Shown piece by piece: positions 40,668-51,600 of a DNA stretch of 64,000 nt. The notes beneath the pieces were generated by a model. It was not told where the DNA came from. It saw only the letters and a program-made list of their open reading frames with translations, and searched no databases. The first letter of the stretch is position 1; each line of letters begins with the position of its first letter. Source of the DNA: Clytia hemisphaerica. Taxonomy: Eukaryota; Cnidaria; Hydrozoa; Leptothecata; Clytiidae. The stretch spans positions 940,463 through 1,004,462 of the forward strand of contig CACVBU010000784.1 of the NCBI GenBank assembly GCA_902728285.1. The letters run 5' to 3'. The translations under genes were made by a program, and so were the position numbers.

Positions 40668-42412
40668 CTAAATGAAAGTGGGAATGTTTTATATATACAT
40701 AAGCTAACAAAGAATCTCCTTTAATTCAGGCTAGGCAACCTACTTGTATCCTCCAATAGATTTCGTGTTCTTTACTTACATGCAACTTTGTACAAGTTAT
40801 CAAAAATATGCAAAGAGAAGATACAGACAATGCTGCAATTAGGTTAAGGCGAGATGTCTTATCAAATGATAAAAAAATAACACCCCCTTCACTGCCCCAC
40901 TAGGACCCCAGAGCTTCCCACTGGAAAAATTGCCTAAAATATATCGTCCACGGTGGAAAATAATCCTCCAATTTTTGTCCCCACTGAAAATAATCAAATA
41001 AAACAATCCTCACTGCAAAAATATTGTGCTATTTCTCCCATGCCCGCTGGATTTTCTGACTTGAAAACAAAAGAATTTAAATCCCCAGCCATAAAAAAAT
41101 ATTGGAATATCAATCCCCCTCGAGTTTCAGTCCATTATTTGTATCCCCACTGGCTGAAAAAATCCTACCGGGTCTGTGAGAAGGGGAAAATTAACTCAAA
41201 ATCAGAGAAATGTATGAATACTCACTGTTCGAGAAAAATAAAACAAAACCAATGAAAAATGCCCAATTTGGCGCGTTATTGGTATACAAAACCATCTAAG
41301 TTGATAAAAATTGATGCTAAAATAATTAGCAAGTCGTCAAATAAGAATGTGGTCAAATCAGGTCAAATTAAAATCAAGCTTTTATCAAAATGAAAATATT
41401 TCAAAACAAAAGATAACTTATGAAATTTTAGCTGAGATTTTCCTTTTCTTCTTTTTCCTATACTTTGTCACTGAAAAATCATCTCAGATTGCTTATTTAT
41501 AACTTGATACGTCATTGTTGCTAAGAGCAACCTATATTCAAAATGGTCTATCCCTCATTTATGCATTATCCATAAATTCACATAAAATTTGAATAATTTA
41601 ATAATATAAGTAAAAGAAAATTCACAAAATAGATAAAATTTAAATTTTGATGAGAATAATTGAATTAAAAATATCTATGGGATACGACTTTAGTTTGATA
41701 GAAATTGAAAACGGAATTTAGCAATCCTTCTCTTGAAAATTGCCTATTGTTCAAAATTTGGTAGTCTTAGCATAATGTGGTGTAATTATTTCAGAATTCA
41801 AAGCATTCAAATTTTTGAAATAAAAAAAAAACAGTAACGAAAGTGCCAAGTATTTTTCTAAATTTTGAAAATGAAAAAAATGAAAAAATTTCATAATTGC
41901 AATAAAGAACGAATTCATTAACTAATGTTTCAGCCAACTGTGGAATCTAAAACCAGCAGCCGGACCAGCAAATTTCGATTCTTAAAAAAGTCAACTGGCT
42001 AAAAATAGAGAGCTTTTGATATAATCTAAATACTTGTAAATCTACATATCTGGTATCTATAAAAAAAGATGGATAAAATTATGCACTTTTAAAGTCACTA
42101 GGAGTGCCCTTGTTCATCAATTTCTGATCAATTTCTATCATACCCTGTCCATGATTCAAAAGGAAGAAACATTATTAGTTTAACTTTAGGTATTTCCCTT
42201 CCATGGATTTCTATCTAAGATCACGGTCAACTCTCACTAATTCGAACTCGAACGGTGATTCTAACTTGTCCCTCGAAAGAAAATGAGAATCTAGTTCGAA
42301 TTATCGGGAAAGATTCATAATTCAAATTAGCGAGAGTTCATTGAAATTTTCTGAATATTTGGAGCAGGACGCACTATCCACCATAACATTGGTCAATAAC
42401 AAAGGCTGCTCT
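40668..42412. other. Region between Ig gene and caspase; expected to hold the Ig first exon
   Basis: AT-rich. The signal-peptide exon of the Ig gene must lie here or beyond the caspase, but I could not place it. A MITE of the GTTGAC/ATTCGAA family occupies about 42227-42343. No other supported feature. Confidence 0.5.
42227..42343. mobile_element. MITE of the GTTGAC/ATTCGAA family near the caspase 3' end
   Basis: Starts ACGGTCAACTCTCACTAATT and ends with AAATTAGCGAGAGTTCA; inverted ends of ~18 bp. About 70 bp beyond the caspase stop codon. Confidence 0.6.
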
Positions 42413-43291
42413 TCAAGAAACAGGTGGAAAAATATAAAGTTCTTTCCGTAACTGACTAACAGTACTCGTGGCTTGTTTTTTACCGGACGTGTCCGGATCA
42501 TTAGTGTAAGAAACCTGTTGACAAACTTCAGCGTTGACTCGAGTCAACATTCGCACAACGTCCATTGTGTGTGCATGTTTGGTGAACACTTTACATAGAG
42601 CCTGTATAAACCAGGACCCTGTTTCACCATTTCGCCAAGAGTAGAATCCATACGCTGTTGAATATGCGTAAAGAAAATCAGCTTCGGCTGGGAAGGAAAT
42701 TTCGCGTTTCGAAGGGCTGCTTGGACCATCTGTTTCTAATGTATCCATGTAGTTGACACCTTGACAAGCCTGGATAATCATTACTTTGGGTTTCCCGGCT
42801 AGATTGGAGCCTTTCATGTAATCGGTAATTTTACGAATTTCTATTGGTCCGTCGGTCATGTAAAGGTTTTTCTCTAAACCGTGTGTTAAGAAAGCCATGA
42901 AGAGGGTACTGATTGGCTGAAAATGGTCATGTGATATTCGCTTCATAACTTTAATCAACTCTTTCGTACTAATGTCTTTAAAGACTTCAACGATGAATCC
43001 AAAATCTAAGAACATATTGACCAAAGTTTCACAATCTCGATTCGTTCCTTTCCTTGGTGAAGCATAATAACCAGAATGGTATGAAAACTCTTCGATATTT
43101 ATAATGATTAATTTACCACGAGGGAACGTTCTCATATTGTACGAATCGGGTGGGAAAATGTGTTCGAAAGAATCGTCGTTGTGGGGATCAAACTCTGGTT
43201 GGAATATCTTGTGTCGTCCTAAAAACATCTCGTCCTTATTGTCTTTGTCGAGAGCTCTGGATACTGCTCCTCCGTCCGTTTCATCACACAT
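42413..43291 (-). CDS. Executioner-type caspase, intronless
   Basis: One uninterrupted 292-residue frame. It is a cysteine protease of the caspase-3/7 type (clan CD), cutting after Asp in apoptosis or related signalling in the cytosol. Visible features: start of the p20 fold (KLIIINIEEF, ~60-69), S1-pocket Arg in SPRKGT (Arg80), catalytic His in FLTHG (His137), catalytic Cys in IIQACQG (Cys176; the common form is QACRG), then the p10 part with EADFLYAYSTA and YSWRNGETGSWF (~203-228; Arg220 for S1/S3). It ends KELYIFPPVS. The N-terminus is short, with no CARD or DED, so it is an effector form. Candidate processing sites are DETD|G at residue 6 and LETD|G at residue 188. No intron interrupts it, unlike its intron-dense neighbours; a retrocopy origin or a lost-intron gene are both possible, and no poly(A) trace is seen. 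Start chosen at the first ATG of the frame. Confidence 0.92.
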   Translation of the reverse strand: MCDETDGGAVSRALDKDNKDEMFLGRHKIFQPEFDPHNDDSFEHIFPPDSYNMRTFPRGKLIIINIEEFSYHSGYYASPRKGTNRDCETLVNMFLDFGFIVEVFKDISTKELIKVMKRISHDHFQPISTLFMAFLTHGLEKNLYMTDGPIEIRKITDYMKGSNLAGKPKVMIIQACQGVNYMDTLETDGPSSPSKREISFPAEADFLYAYSTAYGFYSWRNGETGSWFIQALCKVFTKHAHTMDVVRMLTRVNAEVCQQVSYTNDPDTSGKKQATSTVSQLRKELYIFPPVS

Positions 43292-44464
43292 TTTTATAGA
43301 AATCTCAAAATTGCTTATTTATTTTTCTTGAGTATCTTACACTAAGGTGGTCGATAAACACAGGTTATGTCTGAGCATAGTCCATCATTTTCCAAAGTCT
43401 TGTTAATTGTTTGGTCGGATGAATGTTTAATGGTCTTTTTGTATCATTCTAGAATTTCGTCATTATTAGTGTTCTCTATGTCTCTGTGTGTATTGTTATT
43501 GAGGTTTTTCTAAAAATATAAAAATATATTATTAGCAGCGTAGTTAAGAACAATGCCCTCTTCTGTCTGGAATATCAACTTTCTTCTCTGAAATCAAGCC
43601 TGTTAATATATTGAGAAAGCCAGTGATTATAAAAACATCGAGATATTTGAGAATATTGTATATTTTGTTAAAAAGCTTTCACGGGATCAAATTTCATTTT
43701 TTCAGAGCGAGAAACAAAAAATAATTTATCAGAAGTGATATGAGATGTCATTAGATGCATCTTGGTATCAGGAGTTTATCAAAGTCAATATGGATAAGAA
43801 GCTGATGTGTGAATTTTGAATACACCCCTAACCCGAGGTATATTTTGCATAATAAAGATGCGAAGCCCACAGCCCTTACAAGGACCACTCAGCGAGACCA
43901 AATTGCAATGAAATAACAACAACAGAGGCTTTCTCTTTTATTTTTCGTATAAAGTTAAAAAAAATGGTCTATTCATTATTTATCATTTCTAAAAATTCAG
44001 GCATTTTATAGTATACCTAGATACTAGGTGAAAGAAACAAAAAGGAAAAGAACAATAAATAAATTTGATTCGTTGTGTGTGATTTCACATGGTCAACCTG
44101 GTCATTCGTCACCCTAAGAAGAAATATATAGAATATATTAATATCTGATAGATCCAATGTTTTAGTTTGAATTACAGAAAGATTTGGATTATAGATGTTC
44201 AAATTAGAGAGATTAGAGTATCAAATGGCTAGAAATTTCAGTAGTAGTTTCAACTGGTTTCACCAAGCTTTCATGAAAAAATACATTTGAAATTTACACG
44301 GGCTCTCCGTATGTAAAGAATAGCAACAATGAATGATACATGGGTTTCAACAAAGAAATTCGTATCTTGTAAAGATACGATCAAATGGGAAAGCTTGCGT
44401 AAATATACCCAGTGTCAAAAAAGTTACTCCACCACAAAAAAATACATATAATTTAAAAAATGTT
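43292..44464. other. Intergenic region, caspase to MCCC1
   Basis: About 1.2 kb, AT-rich, with no credible open frame. It should hold the caspase promoter and the MCCC1 3' UTR. A fragment of an ATTCGAA MITE lies near 44160-44215. Confidence 0.45.
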
Positions 44465-45675
44465 CTATTGTTGGGCTATGCTTACATGTTCCTTGATTTT
44501 GAGGACTTCGTCATTTTGGTTGACCATTTGACTGGCATCGACAAATACTTCTTCTACGACACCATCGTGTGGTGCTACAATATTATGCTGAGATGAAAAA
44601 ATATATCTCAATTGAAATGCAAGTGAAAGGTATTGCGAGATTTTGTAGCAAACAGAGTTCAAAGTAGACGTATTCAATATTGACAATACTGTAATGCAAA
44701 ACCTATTAAATTCAGATCGTTTTTCCAAATATTTGATAAACAATTATTGCTGAAATCAAAAGCCTTATCTGAGTTTACTAAGAAAGAAGCCCTATGTTAG
44801 TGTCAAGGAGATATAAGTTTAATATTTTTAATAATTGGACTACATATATCTTATTTAATATTTCTTTCAGTTTTTCTTCTGGGTTTCAATATATGGGAAC
44901 ATAACAACTAAAAATATGAATTCGAAAGCTTACTTCTAGCTTCATAGCATAGATGACAGCTACAGTATCTCCTGCTTTAACTTCTTCCCCTACTTTCGCA
45001 CGCACCTAGAGAGAGAGAGAGAAGAGAAAATGAGAGTAGGCTACTATGCTAAGAAAAAGGCTAATGCAATAATGATGCTGCTAGGTAAGAAGTCGTGTGT
45101 AGATAAATAGAATCAGATTTTCAGCCGCTATCTAGAACTTCAATTAATTTTGATAGAAATTGATTGCTTGAGAAATTTGTCATGATCAAACTTTAATAGT
45201 CAGCTTAAGGTAGAAATTGCATCGAATGAGATAAAAATAAAAAACTTTCAATGTAACAGTAGAGGAAACTCTAAATAAAATAAATTCTATCATCGCTGGT
45301 GTTGAAGCTGCTAGAGAATTGAAAATAGGATAATATCATCATAATATGATATTATTCGGACCAGCGTACTGAGTGCTAAGTATCAGTTTTCTCATAATAC
45401 CCTCGCAAATTCCTCTGTTCATTGCTTTAAAATGTGTCTGCCATGTATGTTAACCAGAGAGTACTAATAGGTTCGATGCCTTTGGTAAATATCTCTCAAA
45501 GAACATCTTCGACTCAGAAATGACAGACATTTGTATGTAAGAGAATTTAATTAAAAGAGCATACCTCCATAATGGTTCCAGTCATGGGTGCAATGATACC
45601 ACCTTGCGGTAGAGCGGCTTCGATCGTCTCTAATACAAACTTAGGTCGCTGTTTTTGGACTTGGAAATGTGTGTC
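44465..45675 (-). CDS. MCCC1: MCCC1 biotin carboxyl carrier domain
   Basis: Three exons (45565-45675, 44934-45005, 44465-44587): [33 protein letters not shown] with the biotin-accepting Lys, then [18 protein letters not shown] and the C-terminal IAQQ. The residue after the biotin Lys is Leu where most carriers have Met. Confidence 0.9.
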
Positions 45676-48600
45676 CTATATAGACAGAATATTCAAAGAA
45701 TGCAAAAGATTGACTTTTATTTGACGAGTTCCATATTGGGTCAAGTTGTAGGTCCCCTAAGATTTTTAATTGCTACGTAACGACAATCGGAAAAAATGTC
45801 CTACGTCGAGGTTTACAGAGGATGATTCTTCAGCCGCTACTTTAAAGGAAGAAACTTTCGCCAACCCAAAAAATCGCGAAAGGGATAAGACTAGACCTTT
45901 GTGAAAACATGTAGTCCACCGTCGTGCGTTACAAAACTATATCGTTCCCGTTGTCCGTTGATTGTGACATTTGCTATCGTTTGATTCTCGCTCGTTTCCA
46001 GGTTCCCACTGCAAACAAATTCTTCATCGCCAACTTTGATAGATACGTGGCCATCAGAATAAGTTACGTCCAACGTCAAATCTGAAGCAGGAGTAAGATA
46101 ATGGAATACTTTTCATGCTCTTGGTAAAGTTGGTAATAGCTCAAAGTTTCAAATGAAAAATTACGAAAACTTCAATAAGCAAAACTCGCTGAAAACGTAA
46201 GTTGGTCTAATGTCGACATCCCTAATCTAATTCCGACACCCATCTTACACATAGGATTAAAAGGTAGGTCGAAATCACTGATTGGAAAAATATTTTTCCT
46301 CTCTGACCGCTAATTAGCAACCGGCGATTCCAGCCTTCCTGTTATTCACAGCTCTATAAAAGAAGGGTGTCGGATTTAGATGACGGATGTCGACATTAGA
46401 CAAACTTACGGTATATAATACATATAAAACGAATTTCGTATGCCATTCTTGGGAACCAATCATTATAATGTCCGAGAGAGTGTAAAAAGAAGCTACAAGA
46501 ACGAACCTAGCGTAGTGATTTCCTAGAATATTCTAATATTTTTAGTTTATTTTCTAGGCCAGTTCCCCTGATGGGATGGTTCATCTCTCTCTCTCTCTCT
46601 CTCAGAACGAACCTTGGTCTCCATCTTTGATTTGAATTGATTGGTGTTCATTGACATTCACTCGGTACGATGAAAAGTTATTCATTGGCGAATGTGTATC
46701 TAAAATGGAATGAAAAAATTCTTTATGGATTTGGCGACTCTCCACTTTCGATAGTTATCTATCCGATTGCTCCATTTACACTCGATCCTTCAGCAGAGAG
46801 CCAACAAGTACTATTTTGAAAATTTGATATTACATACGGTCTTGTGCTTTGTAACCGAATGCTCTGCCTTTACGGTGTTCTCTACCAAAAAGCGTAAGTT
46901 TTCGCGAGTGTGCTGGAGTGTGTAAGAAAAAGTCCTATCCTCCTAATCTTAATAATAGTAAACTCGATTAGAACAGTTAAATAAACGGACCTGAGAGGCG
47001 ACTTTTTTGTGCTAAAGTATTTTGTTCATCGAGTATAAGGGCGAATCCGGCTTGTGCTAATTGATGTCCATTCAATCCTCCTCTTTTTGGGAAGAGCTCG
47101 TCATTATGTTCCTAGAAAAAATATGAATTTTACTTTCAATGCAAAAAATAGAATTTAAGTTGCAGAAAAATGAATTATTGTCGTAGGTCATTTTCCAGTG
47201 GAAAAGCTGAGAATTGTTCTTAAATATTTGTTCCTTAAATACCGATAGGATTCAAACTAATAAGAGAAGAGCCTTTAAGAGTTAGCCTGTACCAAACTCG
47301 TGAAAACTCGCGGAAAACACGCACAGTACGCCATACTCCACTGCAGAGGCAATAACAATATTACACGTGGTCTTACAGGCTAATTCAAGGTAAACAATGC
47401 AACAGAGATATCGTACTTGAATAAAGTCTGTGTGAACATCGGCCGTTACAAAAGCAGGGTGCGATGCTAAATCTTTCAGGAACTTTAAGTTGGTGCTCAA
47501 ACCGACAACCTGGAAAAAATTAGGATGGTTAGACTTAACACAATAGACTCAAGTTAAAAGTCATTCGTACTATGTAAAAAAATCAAAAAGGGTAGATTGA
47601 ACCAAATCTCAATTTTTTGAAACTATGAACTTGGACTACTACAAAAAAAATGCTAAATGTTATTTTTTCTTGATTGTTACTGTATTAAAATGATAACAGC
47701 AAGATCTTTATCCATCAGTTTTTTTAAGTTCTTTAGAACCTTTTGCATGACTGATACTTACATGATATTCAGAGAGTTTTCTATACAACTTCTTCAGAGC
47801 GGTCGCTCTATCTTCATCCCACACAACAAGTTTAGCGATCATTGGATCGTAATACTGGCTCACTTCGTCTCCTAGAAGGAAGAAATTTTGAAGAATGTTA
47901 AACACAAAATGTCTTGCCTCCCATTCCCTTTCTGTTTTCTCATATAAAATGGAAGCCTTATATATGTAATGAAATACTTATAAGAGACTGCACTGAGTTC
48001 TAAGTGTATTTTTATTAAATTTGCCTATGAATTGATGCCTAATATGATGCTTCAAGCCAAAATCTGTCTGTTCTTAATCCAGTATTTTGAAGGGATATTT
48101 TGCATTTTTGGGCTAAAAATAAATTTTGACTTCTCCATTCTACCTGACAAAACCTCCATATTTATCAACGTAAGTAGTTACAATTTTTTTCACACTTAGT
48201 AAGCAAGATCGTGATAGGTCAATTTTTGGCTTTCAAAAATAGATTTCGGTCTAAATCAAACAAGCTATTGACAAGTTATCTTCCAAAAATGAAATGTTGT
48301 TTAATAGCTTGTTTGGTTTACAAGGAAACTTCCGAATTTTTTTGTTTAGCTATTTTTGAAAGCCACGATCTTGCTCACACAGTGTGAAAAAATTAAGGCA
48401 TAAAAAAAGGAAAGTACTGATTGAAGAAATACCTTGGCGAACACCAGTTTCAATACGAACATCAGACGAAGGCAAAGGTGTAGAGAGGTAGTGTAATTTA
48501 CCGGTGCCTGGTAAAAAGTCACTGAAAAAAAAAATCATTTCATTTAAATCTGAATTTATTGAAGAAAATTGACAGTGATTCTTTCAATTGTTTCTGACAT

Positions 48601-51600
48601 TGAGGAAGTGATTTCTTGTTGTCAAGTTTACAATTTTAGGAACTTGTATCAATACACAATATAAGAACTGTCCTTATCAATCATGTTTCATGTTCTCAAC
48701 AGAAGAAAAAATGAAATTCCCCCTCCCGTGGTGCGCATGCACCAAGTTGAGAAAAATACTTTTATTAGTTCTACAAGAAAGGCCCGCCTCCTTTTTATAT
48801 CATGAAGAAATATATATCTTAAAAATGTTTTACTAAAATTTAACAAAAAACCAGCTCTTACCTATCAGGATCTTCAGCATAAATCCTTGCTTCAAAAGAG
48901 TGCCCTTTAATTTCGAGGTCTTCTTGTGTGAAAGGGAGTCGTTCACCAGCTGCTGCTCGTAATTGTAATTCCACCAAATCAACGCCGGTAATCATCTCAC
49001 TGACCGGATGTTCAACCTGTGTAAAGGAGAATGGAAAATTGTTTAAAAGTTTACTATGGAAATTTTTAACAAAGAAACAAAAGAAAACTATAGTCAACTA
49101 TAGCTGTAGTAATCAACATACTGGACACATCGAGTACGTCACTAAATATAGTCAAATATGCACCACAAAATTATAAACAATGATTAATTCTGATATGATA
49201 CTATAATGACATGGCCTAGTAATTGAAATTTTGCAAAAATCCCTTATCATATGCAAATATGAAATAAATACCTGCAAGCGAGTATTCATTTCCATGAAAA
49301 AGAAATTTTGCTCCTTGTCCATAATGAATTCGACAGTACCTTTCATAGAAGAGGAAAATGCTTTTGATTGGTCTGATAAAAGATTTCAAAATAATTTTAA
49401 ATTCGAACATTATTAAAGTCTATTCACGATAAGTGTGCACTCTTTTTTCATTTACCTATAACTTTTGAAGGAGTTCTTCAATCTTTATAAATTTAGTATC
49501 ATTGGAAAGATATTACTGAGTGGAACAATTTAAAATAAAAAAGTCTTTGAAAAAATTCTAAAAATGAAGATGAAAATGAAGAAGAAAAAAATGAAGATCT
49601 TGTAGAGAAGTGCTATAACTTTCATTTTCACTGGAGTGAATCCTTGATTATCGAACGTCATCACTGTGAAAAGATTTCTCAAAAATAATCATTCAGTCAA
49701 AAGATATCAAACAAAGTTATAAGCTGATTGACGTCTAAAAACGCTGTTTTCTGCTGTTTTCTGCTATTTTTTGGGGTCAATCACTTATTAACTTTGTATC
49801 ATAACTTTATATTGAATAAATATTTTAGTGAAATTTCTTCACAGTGATGACATCCTAAGATCAAAGAATCTCTCCAGAGAAAATGAAAGTTATAGCACTT
49901 CTCTAAAAGATCTTCATTTTTTTCTTCTTCATTTTCATCTTCGTTTTTAGAATTTTTTTAAAAACTTTTTCATTTCAAATTGTTCCACTCACAAATATCT
50001 CTCCAACGATACCAAATTTATAAAGATTGAAGAATTCCTTTCAAAGTTATAGGTAAAAGAAAAAAGAGTGCACACTTATCGTGAATAGACTTTAGTCAAT
50101 GTTTAAAGTAAACTTTTCGTATCAAAGGATACATTATTACAGAAAAACTAAATCTCTTTAAATTTAGTTGAACTTAGCGATTAAAATGCATTCACTTATA
50201 ACTCTGACTGAGAGGTAATCAATCTAAAAAAGACATTTTTGAACACTGTCTGAAAGTCTGAAAGTTAAATAAAATTTTAGGAAAAAACCAGTTTGTAATT
50301 CACCTGCTCCAACATAATTGACAGCTTTCGCAGCCCGGACTGCAGCTTCACCAATTTCTTTGCGTACTTGATCAGACAAGCCAGGCTAAAAAAACAAAAA
50401 AACATAGAAAAAATATAAATGACTGAATTCATAGCGCACTAGTATTTTAGACGGAAGTGATATAATCAAATCCTTTCCCTGAATCAAAAAAAATCCAGAC
50501 ACTGCCTTACAAAAAACTTGTATTGTTGAAGAGCCTCTGACGCAAAGAAAGATGAAGATTTTATCAACTTACCGCAGGTGCTTCTTCAATAATCTTTTGA
50601 TGCCTCCTTTGTACACTGCAATCTCTTTCAAATAAATAGACTGTGTTTCCGTATCTATCAGCAAAAACTTGAACTTCTACGTGCCTAAAATGAAAGACAA
50701 CCTTTCAAATAAACAAGAGATAGAACAAAAGAGAGAAATAAATAAAATGGTTCGTATTTTATGGTCATTGGGTGTCTGTCATAAAAGGCTAAGAAAAGAG
50801 TTTATAACAGAATACTAAGATACTAGAACATTAGAGCCTGAGTTATCAATAAACTCTACTACCTTGGGCGTTCTACAAATTTCTCAACCAAAAATTTGTC
50901 ATCATCAAATGCTTTTAGTGATTCATTTTTTGCTGACTCAAGTTGAGCTTCAAAGTCTTCAGGCTTGGTCACGATTCTCATTCCCTGGAGAAGAAAGTTA
51001 TCAAAAAAAGTCATTGAAAATTTAAATCTTATTTGTACAAGATCAAATATGTTAATATTATCATCACGGCTAGTACTGATGCTGAAAAAAATCCCTCCTA
51101 AGTGCGTTTTAACTTTAAGCAATGAGTGTTTATTAGTTTGGTGAATAAACTTTTATATTTTTTTTTTTTATAAGTGATTTTAAGCTACAAGGAGTTTTTA
51201 GATCCACACTTGTCAAAAGCTGCTTCCATACATTCCATACAATGTTTTTAGCTTGCTCCACTAATGTGTTTAATCAGAAAGGGCATTCTTATTAAAATTA
51301 TACCTAGACAAAATATGCCGTCAAGTTCTCGATAATGTGAAAATCTCTAATCATGTATGGGAGAAGAGTAAAAATGGAAATTCACAAAGGGGTGGGCCCC
51401 TCAAACTGTGAATTAATTTCTTTTTCTTTTTAATTTGATTGTCCTTTTAAACCACCTTCAACATGCAAAGGACTACTTACCTCGTTCAGCAACAGCTTTA
51501 ACCGGAGTACGACCCCGGGTATCAGCTAGTTTAATTTAATTCCTATTCCACTGCAGAGTTTAGATGAAAACAACACTTCTAGTTTGCTCAGAATCACAAT

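Noticed and set aside
40775-40850. Signal-peptide exon for the Ig gene (hydrophobic LIAALSVSSLCIFLIT on the - strand before a GTAAGT)
   Set aside because: Its reading frame gives a phase-0 end, whereas D1 needs phase 1, and no in-frame ATG precedes it. Kept only as a place to check with RNA data.
42413-43291. Paracaspase or metacaspase
   Set aside because: The QACQG pentapeptide, Arg80 and YSWRN block are those of true caspases; MALT1-type paracaspases differ in these motifs.
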